A stretch of 64,000 nt of DNA, from positions 372,001 through 436,000 of the forward strand of contig CANTAL010000200.1 in assembly GCA_947650365.1 (NCBI GenBank), read 5' to 3'. Position numbers and translations under genes: made by a program. Below, one piece after another: positions 35,901 to 52,235 of the stretch. Source of the stretch: Chamaelirium japonicum (lineage: Eukaryota > Streptophyta > Magnoliopsida > Liliales > Melanthiaceae). The notes under the pieces are model-generated. The model was not told where the DNA came from. It saw only the letters and a list, made by a program, of their open reading frames with translations, and did no database searches. The stretch's first letter is position 1. Every line of letters begins with the position of its first letter.

Positions 35901-38900
35901 TCCATTCTAATTCATTAGCATGATCCATTCTAATTCATTCGTACGATCCATTCTATTTCATTCGTACGATCCATTCTTACTCATTCGTACGATCTATTCT
36001 AATTCATTCGCACGAATGTATCCATTCTAATTTATTCGTACGATCCATTCTAATTCATTCGCACGATCCATTCTAATTCATTCGTACGATCCATTCAAAT
36101 TCATAAATACAATCCATTCTAATTCTTTCGCACGAATGTATCCAGTCTAATTCATTTGTACGATCCATTCTAATTCTTTCGCACGATCCATTCTACTTCA
36201 TTCCTACGATCCATTCTAATTCATTCATACGATCCATTCTAATTCATTCGCACAATCCATTCAAATTCCTTCGTACGATCCATTCTAATTCATTCGTACG
36301 ATCTATTCTATTTCATTCGTACGATCCATTCTTACTCATTTGTACGATCCATTCTAATTCATTCATACGATCCATTCGAATTCATTCGCATGATCCATTC
36401 TAATTTATTCATACGATCCATTCTAATTCATTCATACGATCCATTCTAATTCATTCGCACGAATGTATCCATTCTAATTCATTCGTACGATCCATTCTAT
36501 TTCATTCGTACGATCCATTCTTACTCATTCGTACAATCCACTCTATTTCATTCTTACGATGCATTCTTACTCATTCGTACGATCCATTCTAATTCATTCG
36601 CACGAATGTATCCATTCTAATTCATTCGTACGATCTATTCTAACTCATTCGTACGATCCATTCTAATTCATTCATACTACCCATTCTAATTCATTCGTAC
36701 GATCCATTCTAATTCATTCGCACGATCCATTCTAATTCATTCATACGATCCATTCTAATTTATTTAAACAATCCATTCTAATTCATTCACACAATCTATT
36801 CTAATTCATTTGTACGATCTATTCTAATTCATTAGCACGATCCATTCTAATTCATTCGTACGATCCATTCTATTTCATTTGTAGGATCCTTTCTTACTTA
36901 TTTGTACTATCCATTCTAATTCATTCATACGATCCATTCTAATTCATTAGCACGATCCATTCTAATTCATTTGTACGATCCATTCTATTTCATTCGTACG
37001 ATCCATTCTTACTCATTCGTACGATCCATTCTAATTCATTCGCACGAATGAATCTATTCTAATTCATTCGTACAAACCATTCTAATTCATTCGACAATCC
37101 ATTCTAATTCATTCGTACGATCCATTCTAATTCATTCATATAATCCATTCAAATTCTTTCGCATGAATGGATCCATTTTAATTCATTCGTACGATCCTTT
37201 CTAATTCATTCGCACAATCCATTCTAATTCCTTCGTACGAACCATTCTAATTCATTCGTACGATCCATTCTATTTCATTCGTACGATCCATTCTTACTCA
37301 TTCGTGCGATCCATTCTAATTTATTCGTAAGATCCATTATATTTCATTCATACGATCCATTCTTACTCATTCGTGCGATCCATTCTAATTCATTCATACG
37401 ATCCATTCTAATTCATTCGCACGATCCATTCTAATTCATTCATACGATCCATTCTAATTCATTCATACGATCCATTCTAATTCATTTGCACGAATGTATC
37501 GATTCTAATTCATTCGTACGATCCATTCTATTTCATTCGTACGATCCATTCTTACTCATTCGTACGATCTATTCTTTTTCATTCGTACGATCCATTCTTA
37601 CTCATTCGTACGATCCATTCTAATTCATTAACACGAATGTATCCATTCTAATTCATTCGTACGATCCATTCTAATTCATTCGCACGATCCATTCTAAATC
37701 ATTCATACGATCCATTCTAGTTCATTCGTACGATCCATTCAAATTCATTCGCACGATCCGTTCTAATTCATTCATACGATCAATTCTAATTCTATCAAAC
37801 AATCCATTCTAATTCTTTCGCGCGAATGTATCCATTCTAATTCATTCGTACGATCCACCCTAATTCCTTCGTATGATCCATTCTAATTCATTCGCACGAA
37901 TGTATCCATTCTAATTTATTCATACGATCCATTCGAATTTATTCATACGATCCATTCTAATTCATTCATACGATCCATTCTAATTCATTCATATGATCCA
38001 TTCTAATTCATTCGCACGAATGTATCCATTCTAATTCATTCGTACGATCCATTCTAATTCATTCGCACAATCTATTCTAATTCATTCGTACAATCCATTC
38101 TAATTCATTCGCACGATCCATTCTACTTCATTTGCACGATCCATTCTAATTCATTCATACAATCCATTCTAATTCTTTTGCACGAATGTATCCATTCTAA
38201 TTCATTCGTACGATCCATTCTAATTCCTTCGTACGATCCATTCTAATTGCTTCGTACGATCAATTCTATTTCATTCGTATGAACCATTCTAATTCCTTCG
38301 TACGATCAATTCTAATTCATTCCCATGAAGGTATCCATTCTAATTCATACGTACGATCCATTCTAATTCATTCGTACGATCCAATCTAATTCATTCATAC
38401 GATCCATTCTAATTCATTCGTACAATCTATTCTAATTCATTCGTACGATCCATTCTAATTCATTAGCACGATCTATTCTAATTCATTCGTATGATCCATT
38501 CTATTTCATTCGTACGATCCATTCTTACTCATTCGTACGATCCATTTTAATTCATTCGCACGAATGTATCCATTCTAATTCATTCGTACGATCCATTCTA
38601 ATTCATTCGCACGATCCATTCTAATTCATTCGTACGATCCATTCTAATTCATTCGTACGATCCATTCTAATTCATTCGCACGATCCATTCTAATTCATTC
38701 ATACGATCCATTCTAATTCATTCATACAATCCATTCTAATTCTTTTGCACAAATATATCCATTCTAATTCATTCGTGCGATCCACCCTATTTCCTTCGTA
38801 CGATCCATCCTAATTCATTCGCACGAATGTATCCATTCTAATTCATTCGTACGATCCATTCGAATTCATTCATACGATCCATTCTAATTCATTCATACGA

Positions 38901-39029
38901 TCCATTCTAATTCATTCGCACGAATGTAACCATTCTAATTCATTCGTATGATCCATTCCGATCCAATCTAATTCATTCATACGATCCATTCTAATTCATT
39001 CGCACGAATGTATCCATTCTATTTCATTC
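29920..39029 (-). repeat. Satellite array, orientation R, right of E2
   Basis: Continuous R-oriented 23/28-bp units for about 9.1 kb, the longest same-direction block. Rare variant clusters recur, for example ATT(C/T)AAA(C/T)AATCC at 31235, 33319, 34259 and 36762, showing higher-order structure. No gene is seen. Confidence 0.97.
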
Positions 39030-42000
39030 CATTTGTGCGAATGAATTAGAATGGATCATACGAATGAATCGTGCGAATGAATTAGAATGGATTGTGCGAA
39101 TGAATTAGAATGAATCGTATGAATGAATCATGCAAATGAATTAGAATGGATCGTACGAATGAATTAGAATGGATCGTACGAATGAATTAGAATGGATTCA
39201 TTCCCATAGATACATTCGTGCAAACGAATTAGAATGGATCGTATGAATGAATTAGATTTGATCGTATCAATGAATTAGAATGGATCGTACGTATGAATTA
39301 GAATGGATACATTCGTGCGAATGAATTAGAATGGATCATACGAAGGAATTAGGGTGGATCGTATGAATGAATTAGAATGGATACATTCGTGCGAAAGAAT
39401 TAGAATGAATTGTATGAATGTATTAGAATGGATCGTATGAATGAATTAGAATGGATCGTGCGAATGAATTAGAATAGAATGGATCCATTCTAATTCATTC
39501 GTACGATCCATTCTAATTCATTCATACGATCCATTCTAATTCATTCGCACTATCTATTCTAATTCATTCATACGATCCATTCTAATTCATTAGCATGATC
39601 CATTCTAATTCATTCGTACGATCCATTCTATTTTATTCGTACCATCCATTCTTACTCATTCTTTCGATCCATTTTAATTCATTCGCACGAATGTATCCAT
39701 TCTAATTCATTTGTACGATCCATTCTAATTCATTCGCACGATCCATTCTAATTCCTTCATACGATCCATTCTAATTCATTCATACGATCCATTCTGCTTC
39801 TTTCGCACGAATGTATCCATTCTAATTCATTCGTACGATCCATTCTAATTCATTCGAACGATCCATTCTAATTCATTCATACGATCCATTCTAATTCATT
39901 CGTACGATCCGTTCTAATTCATTCGCACGATCCGTTCTAATTCCTTCATACAATCCATTCAGATTCCTACGTACGATCCATTCTAATTCATACGATCCAT
40001 TCTAATTCATTCATACGATCCATTCTAATTCATTCGCTCTAATTCCTTCGTACGATCCATTCTAATTCTTTTGTACGATCCATTCTAATTGCTTCGTACG
40101 ATCCATTATATTTCATTCGTATGATCCATTCAAATTCCTTCGTACGATCCATTCTAATTCATTCCCATGAATGTAACCATTCTAATTCATACATACGATC
40201 CATTCTAATTCATTCATACGATCCATTCTAATTCATTCGCACAATCTATTCTAATTCATTCGTACGATCCATTCTAATTCATTCCCACGATCCATTCTAA
40301 TTCATTCGTACGATCCATTCTAATTCATTCATACGATCCATTCTAATTCATTCATACAATCCATTCTAATTCATTCTTATTGATTTGCACGATCTATTCT
40401 TATTCATTCGTACGATCCATTCAATCTAATTCATTTGCACGATCCAATCTAATTCATTCGCACGATCCATTCTAATTCATTCATACGATCCATTCTATTT
40501 CATTCGTACGATCTATTCTTACTCATTCGTACGATCCATTCTAATTCATTCGCATGAATGTATCCTAATTCGCACGATCCATTCTAATTCATTTGCACGA
40601 TCCATTCTAATTCATTCATATAATCCATTCTAATGCATTTACACGAATGAATTAGAATGGATCGTACGAATTAATTAGAATGGATAAATTCGTGCGAATG
40701 AATTAGAATGGATCGTATGAATGAATTAGAATGGATCGTATGAATGAATTAGAATGGATCGTATGAATGAATTAGAATAGATCGCATGAATGAATTAGAA
40801 TGGATCGCATGAATGAATTAGAATGGATCATGCGAATGAATAAGAATGGATCGTACGAATGAAATAGAATGGATACATTCGTGCGAATAAATTCGAATGG
40901 ATCGTACGAATGAGTAAGAATGGATCGTATGAATGAAATAGAATGGATCATACGAATGAATTAGAAATTATCGTGCTAATGAATTAGAATGGATCATACG
41001 AATGAATTAGAATAGATTGTGCGAATGAATTAGAATGGATCGTATGAATGAATTAGAATGGATCGTGCGAATGAATAAGAATGGATCGCACGAATGAATA
41101 CATTCTAATTCATTAGCACGATCCATTCTAATTCATTCGTACGATCTATTCTATTTCATTTGTACGATCCATTCTTACTCATTTGTACGATCCATTCTAA
41201 TTCATTCGCACGAATGTATCCATTCTAATTCATTCGTACGATCCATTCTAATTCCTTCGTACGATCCATTCTATTTCATTCATACGATCCATTCTAATTC
41301 ATTCATATAATCAATTCTAATTCTTTCGCACAAATGTATACATTCTAATTCATTCGTACGATCCACCCTAATTCCTTCATATGATCCATTCTAATTCATT
41401 CGCACAAATGTTTCCATTCTAATTCATTCGTACGATCCATTCGAATTCATTCATATGATCCATTCTAATTCATTCGCACGAAGGAATTAGAATGGATCGT
41501 ACGAATAAATGAATTAGAATGGATCATACATACGAATGTATTAGAATGGATACATTCGTGCGAAAGAATTAGAATGGATTGCATGAATGAATTAGAATGG
41601 ATCGTACGAATGAAATAGAATGGATCGTACGAAGGAATTATAATGGATCGTACGAATGAATTAGAATGGATACATTCGTGCGAATGAATTAGAATGGATC
41701 GTACGAATGAGTAAGAATGGATCGTTCGAATGAAATAGAATGGATTGTACGAATGAATTAGAATGGATCGTGCTAGTGAATTGGAATGGATCGTACGAAT
41801 GAATTAGAATAGATTGTGCGAATGAATTAGAATGGATCGTACGAATGAATTAGAATGGATCGTATGAATGAATTAGAATGGATCGTGCGAATGAATTAGA
41901 ATGGATAGTACGAATGAATTAGAATGGGTACATTCGTATGAATGAATTAGAATGGATCGTATGAATGAATTAGAATGGATCGTGCGAATGAATTAGAATG

Positions 42001-43606
42001 GATCATACGAATGAATTAGAATGGATCATACGAATGAATTAGAATGGATCGTGCGAATGAATTAGAATGGATCGTACGAATGAATTAGAATGGATACATT
42101 CGTGCGAATGAATTAGAATGGATCATATGAATGAGTAAGAATGGATCGTATGAATGAAATAGAACGGATCCTACGAATGAATTAGAATGGATCGTGCTAA
42201 TAAATTAGAATCGATCGTACGAATGAATTAGAATGGATCGTACGAATTAATTAGAATGGATCGTATAAATGAATTAGAATGGATCGTGCGAATGAATTAG
42301 AATGGATAGTACAAATAAGTAAGAATGGATCGTACGAATGAAATAGAATGGATGGTACGTACGATCCATTCTAATTCATTCATATGATCCATTCTAATTC
42401 ATTCGCACGATTGAATCCATTCTAATTCATTCGTACGATCCATTCTAATTCATTCGCACAATCTATTCAAATTCATTCATACGATCCATTCTAATTCTTT
42501 CGCACGATCTAATCTAATTCATTCGTACGATCCATTCTAATTCATCATTCACACAATCTATTCTAATTCATTCGTACGATCCATTCTAATTCATTAGCAC
42601 GATTCATTCTAATTTATTTGTACGATCTATTCTATTTCATTCATATGATCCATTCTTACTCATTCATAAGATCCATTCTAATTCATTCGCACGAAAAATG
42701 TATCTATTCTAATTCATTCATACGATCCATTCTAATTCATTCAGACGATCCATTCTAATTAATTCGTACGATCCATTCTAATTCATTCATACGATCCATT
42801 CTAATTCATTCGCATGAATGTATCCGTTCTAATTCATTCGTACGATCCATTCTAATTCATTCACACAATCTATTCTAATTCATTCGTACGATCCATTCTA
42901 ATTCATTCTCACGATCCATTCTAATTCATTCATACAATCCATTCTAATTCTTTCACACGAATGTATCCATTCTAATTCATTCTACGATCCATTCTAATTC
43001 ATTCACACAATCTATTCTAATTCATTCATACGATCCATTCGAATTCATACATACGATCCATTCTAATTCATTCGTATGATCTATTCTAATTCCTTCGTAC
43101 GATCCATTCAAATTCATTCTCATGAATGTATCCATTCTATAGAATGGATCGTACGAATGAATTAGAATGGATCGTATAAATGAATTAGAATGGATCGTGC
43201 GTATGAATTAGAATGGATCGTACGAATGAATTAGAATGGATACATTCGTGCGAAAGAATTAGAATGGATCGTACGAATGGGTAAGAATGGATCGTACGAA
43301 TGTAATAAACTGGATCATACTAATTAATTAGAATGGATCGTGCTAATGAATTAGAATGGATCGTACGAATGAATTAGAATAGACTGTGCGAATGATAAAT
43401 TAGAATGGATCGTGCGCATGAATTAGATTGGATCGTGCGAATGAATTAGAATGGATCGTACGAATGAATTAGAATGGATACATTCGTGCGAATGAATTAG
43501 AATGGATCGTATGAATGAATTAGATTGTATCGTATGAATGAATTAGAATGGATCATATGAATGAATTAGAATGGATCGTACGAATGAATTAGAATGAATT
43601 AGAATG
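39030..43606. repeat. Satellite mosaic, alternating orientation
   Basis: Approximate blocks: F 39030-39484, R 39485-40642, F 40643-41098, R 41099-41471, F 41472-42357, R 42358-43138, F 43139-43606. The units are the same as elsewhere. Switches fall on GGATCC, CCATTCTATAGAATGG or GTACGTAC-type palindromes in several cases. No gene is seen. Confidence 0.9.
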
Positions 43607-46600
43607 GATCCATTCTAAATCCTTCGTACGATCCATTCTAATTCATTCCCATGAATATATCCATTCTAATTCATACGTACGATCCATTCTAATTCATTCA
43701 TAACATACGATCCATTTTAATTTTTTCGTACGATCCATTCTATTTCATTCGTATGATCCATTCTAATTCCTTCGTACGATCCATTCTAATTCATACGTAC
43801 GATCCATTCTAATTCATTCATACGATCCAATCTAATTCATTCATACGATCCATTCTAATTCATTCGTACGATCCATTCTAATTCATTCGCACAATCTATT
43901 TTAATTCATTCGTACGATCCATTCTAATTCATTAGCACGATCCATTCTAATTCATTCGTACGATCCATTCTATTTTATTCGTTCGATCCATTCTTACTCA
44001 TCGTACGATCCATTCTAATTCATTCGCACGATCTATTCTAATTCATTCGTACGATCCATTCTAATTCATTAGCACGATCGATTTTAATTCGTTCGTACGA
44101 TCCATTCTATTTCATTCGTACGATCCATTCTTACTTATTCATACGATCCATTCTAATTCATTCGCACGAATGTATCCATTTTAATTCATTCGTACGATTC
44201 ATTCTAATTTATTCGCACGATCCATTATAATTCATTCGTACAATCCATTCTAATTCATTCATACAATCCATTCTAATTCTTTAGCACGAATGTATCTATT
44301 CTAATTCATTCGTTCGATCCATTCGAATTCATTCGCACAATCTATTCTAATTCATTCGTACGATACATTCTAATTCATTAGCACGATCCATTCTAATTCA
44401 TTTGTACGATCACTTCTATTTTATTCGTTCGATCCATTCTTACTCATTCGTACGATCCATTCTAATTCATTCGCACGATCCATTCTAATTCATTCATACG
44501 ATCCATTCTAATTCATTAGCACGATCGATTTTAATTCATTCGTACGATCCATTCTATTTCATTCGTACGATCCATTCTTACTCATTCATACGATCTATTC
44601 TAATTCATTCACACGAATGTATCCATTTTAATTCATTCGTATGATTTATTCTAATTTATTCGCACGATCCATTATAATTTATTCGTACAATCCATTCTAA
44701 TTCATTCATATAATCCATTCTAATTCTTTCGCCCGAATGTATCCATTCTAATTCATTCATACAATCCATCCTAATTCTTTCGTATGATCCATTCAAATTC
44801 ATTCGCACGAATGTATCCATTCTAATTCATTCGTACGATCCATTCGAATTCATTCATACGATCCATTTTAATTCATTCATACGATCCTTTCTAATTCATT
44901 CCTACGATCCATTCTAATTCATTCGCACGAATCTATCCATTCTAATTCATTCGCACGATCTATTCTAATTCATTCGCACAATCTATTCTAATTCATTAGT
45001 ACGATCCATTCTAATTCATTAGCACGATCCATTCTAATTCATTCGTACGATCCATTCTATTTCATTCGTATGATCCATTCTTACTCATTAGCACAATCCA
45101 TTCTAATTCATTCGCACGATCCATTCTAATTCATTCATACGATCCATTCTAATTAATTTATACAATCCATTCTAATTCTTTCGCACGAATGTATGCATTC
45201 TAATTTATTCGTACGATCCACCCTAATTCCTTCGTATGATCCATTCTAATTCATTCGCACGAATGTATCCATTCTAATTCATTCGTATGATCCATTCGAA
45301 TTCATTCATACGATGCATTCTAATTCATTCATACGATCCATTCTAATTCATTCGCACGAATGTATCCATTCTAATTCATTCGTACGATCCATTCTAATTC
45401 ATTCGCACGATCCAATCTAATTTACTCGCACGATCCATTCTAATTTATTCGTACGATCTATTCTATTTCATTCGTACGATCCATTCTTACTCATTCGTAC
45501 GATCCATTCTAATTAATTCGCACGAATGTATCCTCATTCGCACGATCCATTCTAATTCATTTGCACGATCCATTCTAATTCATTCATACAATCCATTCTA
45601 ATTCATTCATACAATCCATTCTAATTCATTCATACGATCCACCCTAAATCCTTCGTATGATCCATTCTCATTCATTCGCACGAATGTATCCATTCTAATT
45701 AATTCGTACGATCCATTCGAATTCATTCATACGATCCATTCTAATTCATTCATACGGTCTATTCTAATTCATTCGCACAAATGTATCCATTCTAACTCAT
45801 TCATACGATCCATTCTTATTCATTCGCACAATCTATTCTAATTCATTCGTACGATCCATTCTAATTCATTCGCACGTTCCATTCTAATTCATTTGCATGA
45901 TCTATTGTAATTCATTCAGACAATCCATTCTAATTATTTTGCACGAATGTATCCATTCTAATTCATTCGTACGATCCATTTTAATTCCTTCGTACGATCC
46001 ATTCTAACTCCTTCGTACGATCCATTCTAATTCATTCGTATGATCCATTCTAATTCATCGTACGATCCATTCTAATTCATTCCCATGAATGTATCCATTC
46101 TAATTCATACGTACGATCCATTCTAATTCATTCATATGATTCAATCTATTTCATTCATACGATCCATTCTAATTCATTCGCACGAATGTATCCATTCTAA
46201 TTCATTCGTATGATCCATTCTAATTCATTCGCACAATCTATTCTAATTCATTTGTACAATCCATTCTAATTCATTAGCAGGATCCATTCTAATTCATTCG
46301 TACGATCCATTCTATTTCATTCGTACGATCCATTCTTACTCATTCGTACGATCCATTCTAATTCATTCGCATGAATGTATCTATCCTAATTTATTCGTAC
46401 GATCCATTCTAATTCATTCGCACGATCCAATCTAATTCATTTGCACGATCCATTCTGATTGATTCGTACGATCCATTCTAATTCTATTATACGATCCATT
46501 CTAATTCATTCGCACGAATGTATCCATTCTAATTCATTCTAATTCCTTCGTACGATCCATTCGTGCGATCCATTTTAATTCCTTCGCACAAAAATATCCA

Positions 46601-47171
46601 TTCTAATTCATTCGTACGATCTGTTCTAATTCATTCGCACGATCCATTCTAATTCATTCATAAGGTCCATTCTAATTCATTCGTACGATCTATTCTAATT
46701 CATTCGCACGATCCATTCTAATTCATTCATACGATCCATTCTAATTCATTCATACAATCCATTCTAATTCTTTCGCACGAATGTATCCATTCTAATTCAT
46801 TCGTACGATCCACCCTAATTCCTTCGTATTATCCATATTAATTCATTCGTACGATCCATTCTAATTCATTCGCACGATCCATTCTAATTCATTCATACGA
46901 TCCACTCTAATTCATTCGTACGATCCATTCTAATTCATTCGCATAATCTATTCTAATTCATTCGTACGATCCATTCTAATTCATTAGCACGATCCATTCT
47001 AATTCATTAGTACGATCCATTTTATTTATTCGTACGATCCATTCTTACTCATTCGTACGATGCATTCTAATTCTAATTCATTCTTACGATCTATTCTAAT
47101 TCATTAGCACGATCCACTCTAATTCATTCGTACGATCTATTCTATTTTATTCGTACAATCCATTCTTACTC
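43607..47171 (-). repeat. Satellite array, orientation R
   Basis: R-oriented 23/28-bp units, about 3.6 kb without a switch. No gene is visible. Confidence 0.95.
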
Positions 47172-49596
47172 AATGAATTAGAATGGATCGTGCGAATGAA
47201 TTAGAATGGATCGTACGAATGAATTAGAATGGATACATTCATGCGAATGAATTAGAATGGATCGTTTGAATGAGTAAGAATGAATCATACGAATGAAATA
47301 GAATGGATCGTACGAATGAATTAGAATGATTCGTGCTAATGAATTTGAATGGATCGTACGAATGAATTAGAATAGATTGTGTGAATGAATTAGAATGGAT
47401 CGTACGAATGAATTAGAATAGATACATTTGTGTGAAGGAATTAGAATGGATCGTACGAATGCGTATGATCCATTCTAATTCATTCGCACGAATGTATCCA
47501 TTAAAATTCACTCGTACGATCCATTCGAATTCATTCATACGATCCATTCTAATTCATTCATGCAATCCATTCTAATTCATTCGCATGACTTTATCCATTC
47601 TAATTTATTCGTACGATCCATTCCGATCCAATCTAATTCATTCATACGATCCATTCTAATTCATTCGTATGATCCATTCTTACTCATTTGTACGATCCAT
47701 TCTAATTCATTCGCACGAATGTATCCATTCAAATTCATTCGTACGATCCATTCTAATTCATTCGCATGATCCATTCTAACTCATTCATACGATCCATTCT
47801 AATTCATTCGTACGATCCATTCTAATTCATTCGCACGATCCATTTTAATTCATTCATACGATCCATTCTAATTCATTCATACAATCCATTCTAATTCTTT
47901 CGCACGAATGTATCCATTCTAATTCATTCGTACGATCCATTCGAATTCCTTCGTACGATACATTCGAATTCATTCAAACGATCCATTCTAATTCATTCAT
48001 ACGATCCATTCTAATTCATTCGCACGAATATATCCATTCTAATTCATTCATACGATCCATTCTAATTTATTCGCACGATCCAATCTAATTAATTCGCACG
48101 ATCCATTCTAATTCATCATTCGCACAATCTATTCTAATTCATTCGTATGATCCATTCTAATTCATTAGCACTATCCATTCTAATTCATTTGAATAATCCA
48201 TTCTAATTCATTCACACGATCCATTCAAATTCATTCATACGATCCATTCTTATTCATTCGTACGATCCATTCTATAGAATGGATACATTCATGGGAATGA
48301 ATTAGAATGGATCGTACGAACGAATTAGAATGGATCATACGAATGAAATAGAATGGATCGTACGAAGGAATTAGAATGGATCGTACGAAGGAATTAGAAT
48401 GGATCGTACGAATGAATTAGAATGGATACATTCGTGCAAAAGAACTAGAAAGGATTGTATGAATGAATTAGAATGGATCGTGCAAATGAATTAGAATGGA
48501 TCGTGCGAATGAATTAGAATAGATCGTATGAATGAATTAGAATAGATTGTGCAAATTAATTAGAATGGATCGTATGAATGAATTAGAATGGATACATTCG
48601 TGCGAATGAATTAGAATGGATCGTATGAATGAATTAGAATGGATCGTATGAATGAATTCGAATTGATCGTACGAATGAATTAGAATGGATCGTACGAATG
48701 AATTAGAATGGATCGTATGAATGAATTAGAATGGATCGTATGAATGAATTCGAATGGATCGTACGAATGAATTAGAATGGATACATTCTAGCGAATGAAT
48801 TAGAATGGATCATACGAAGGAATTAGGGTGGATCGTACGAATGAATTAGAATGGATACATTCGGGCGAAAGAATTAGAATGAATTGTATGAATGAATTAG
48901 ATTGGATCGTATGAATGAATTAGAATGGATCATGCGAATGAATTAGAATGGATCGTATGAATTAGAATGGATCATGCGAATGAATTAGAATGGATCGTAT
49001 GAATGAATTAGAATGGATCGTATGAAGGAATTAGAATGGATCATATGAATAAATTCGAATGGATCGTACGAATGAATTAGAATGGATACATTCATGCGAA
49101 TAAATTAGAATGGATCATATGAAGGAATTAGGGTGGATCGCATGAATGAATTAGAATGGATACATTCGTGAGAAAGAATTAGAATGGATTGTATGAATGA
49201 ATTAGATTGGATCATATGAATGAATTAGAATGGATCGTGCGAATGAATTAGAATGGATCGTACGAATGAATTAGAATGGATACATTCGTGCAAATGAATT
49301 AGAATGGATCTTATGAATGAATTAGAATGGATCGTATGAATGAATTCGAATGGATCGTACGTATGAATTAGAATGGATCGTATGAATGAATTAGAATGGA
49401 TCGTATGAATGAATTAGAATGGATCATGCGAATGAATTAGAATGGATCGTACGAATGAATTAGAATGGATACATTCGTACGAAAGAATTAGAATGGATTG
49501 TATGAATGAATTAGAATAGATCGTTTGAATAAATTAGAATGGATCGTATGAATGAATTAGAATGGATCGTGCGAATGAATTAGAATGGATCGTGCT
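47172..49596. repeat. Satellite mosaic, alternating orientation
   Basis: Approximate blocks: F 47172-47462, R 47463-48274, F 48275-49596. The open frame at 47560-47769 is a by-product of the repeat: its translation is a cycling Ile/His/Ser pattern. Confidence 0.9.
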
Positions 49597-52235
49597 AATT
49601 CATTCATACGATCTATTCTAATTCATTCGTACGATCCATTCTAATTCATTCGCACAATCTATTCTAATTCATTCGTATGATCCATTCTAATTCATTCGCA
49701 CGATCCATTCTAATTCATTTGCAGGATTCATTCTAATTCATTCATACAATCCATTCTATCTCTTTCGCACGAATGTGTCCATTCTAAATTATTCGTACGA
49801 TCCACCCTAATTCCTTCGTATGATCCATTCTAATTCATTCGTATGATCAATTCTAATTCATTAGCATGATCCATTCTAATTCATTCGTACGATCCATTCT
49901 AATTCATTCGTACGATCCATTCTAATTCATTCACACGATCCATTCTAATTCATTCGCACAATCTATTCAAATTCATTCGCACGATCCATTCTAATTCATT
50001 CATACGATCCATTCTAATTCATTCATACAATCCATTCCAATTCATACGATCCATTCTAATTCATTCCAATGATCCATTCTAATTCATTCATACGATCCAT
50101 TCTAATTCATTCGCACGATCCATTCTAATTCATTCGCACGATCCATTCTAATTCATTCATACAAGCCATTATAATTCTTTCGCATGAATGTATCCATTCT
50201 AATTCATTCGTACGATCCACCCTAATTTCTTCATATGATCCAATCTAATTCATTCGCACGAATGTATCCATTCTAATTCATTCATACGATCCATTCGAAT
50301 TTATTCATACGATCCATTCTAATTCATTCATATGATCCATTCTAATTCATTCGTACGATCCATTCTAATTCATTCGCACGAATGTATCCATTCTAATTCA
50401 TTCGTCGTACGATCCAATCTAATTCATTAGCACGATCCTTTCTAACTCATTCGTACGACCCATTCTATTTCATTCATACGATCCATTATTACTCATTCGT
50501 ATGATCCATTCTAATTCATTCGCACGAATGTATCCATTCGAATTCATTCATACGATCCATTCTAATTTATTCGCACGATCCATTCTAACTCATTCATACG
50601 ATCCATTCTCATTCATTTATATGATCCATTCTAATTCATTCGCACGATCCACTCTAATTCATTCATACCATCCATTCTAATTCATTCATTCATTCCATTC
50701 TAATTCTTTCGCACGAATGTATCCATTCTAATTCATTCGTACGATCCACCCTAATTCCTTCGTATGATCCATTCTAATTCATTCATACGATCCATTCTAA
50801 TTCATTCGCACGATCCATTCTAATTCATTCATACGATCCATTCTAATTCATTAGTACGATCCATTCTAGTTCATTCGCACAATCTATTTTAATTCATTCG
50901 TACGATCCATTCTAATTCATTAGAACGATCCATTCTAATTCATTCGTACGATCCATTCAATTTCATTCGTACGATCCATTCTTACTCATTCGTACGATCC
51001 ATTCTAATTTTAATTCATTCGTACGAACCATTCTAATTCATTAGCACGATCCATTCTAATTCATTCATACGATCCATTCTATTTCACTCGTACGATCCAT
51101 TCTAATTCATATGATCCATTCTAATTCGTTTGTACGATCCATTCTAATTCATTCATACAATCCATTCTAATTCTTTTGCATGAATGTATCCATTCTAATT
51201 CATTTGCACGATCCATTCTAATTTATTTCATTCGTATGTTCCATTCTAATTCATTCTAATTCATTCATACGATCCATTCTAATTCATTCATATGATCCAT
51301 TCTAATTCATTCGTACGATCCATTCTAATTTATTCGCACGATCCATTCAAATTCATTTGCACGATCCATTCTAATTTCTTCGTACGATCCATTCTATTTT
51401 ATTCGCATGATCCATTCTAATTCCTTCATACGATCCATTCTAATTCATTCCCATGAATGTATCCATTCTAATTCATACGTATGATCCATTCTTACTCATT
51501 CGTACGATCCATTCTAATTCTTTCGCACGAATGTATCCATTCTAATTCATTCATACGATCCACCCTAATTCCTTGGTATGATCCATTCTAATTCATTCGC
51601 ACGAATGTATCTATTCTAATTCATTCGTACGATCTATTCTAATTTATTCATACGATCCATTCTAATTCATTCATACGATCCATTCTAATTCATTCGCACG
51701 AATGTATCCATTCTAATTCATTCGTACGATCCATTCTAATTCATTCGCACAATCTATTCTAATTCATTCGTACGATCCATTCTGATTCATTCGCACAATC
51801 CATTCTAATTCATTTGTACGATCCATTCTAATTCATTCATACAATCCATTCTAATTCTTTTGCACGAATGTATCCATTCTAATTCATTCGTACGATCCAT
51901 TCTAATTCCTTCGTACGATCCATTCTAATTCCTTCGTACGATCCATTCTAATTCATTCCCATGAATGTATCCATTCTAATTCATACGTACGATCCACGAT
52001 CCTTTCTAATTCATTCATAAAATCCATTCTAATTATTTCGCACGAATGTATCCATTCTAATTCATTCGTACAATCCACCCTAATTCCTTATTATGATCCA
52101 TTCTAATTCATTCACACGAATGTATCCATTCTAATTCATTCGTACGATCCATTCGAATTCATTTATACGATCCATTCTAATTCATTCATACGATCCATTC
52201 TATCTCATTCATACGATCCATTCTAATTCATTTGT
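49597..52235 (-). repeat. Satellite array, orientation R, ending at a non-satellite segment
   Basis: R-oriented 23/28-bp units, about 2.6 kb, with small irregular junctions near 50.04 and 51.1-51.25 kb. No gene is seen. Confidence 0.93.

Noticed and set aside
47560-47769. Open frame of 69 codons in the satellite (likewise 55075-55290)
   Set aside because: The translation only cycles the repeat (SILIHS, FIRTIHSNS); there is no start context or domain.
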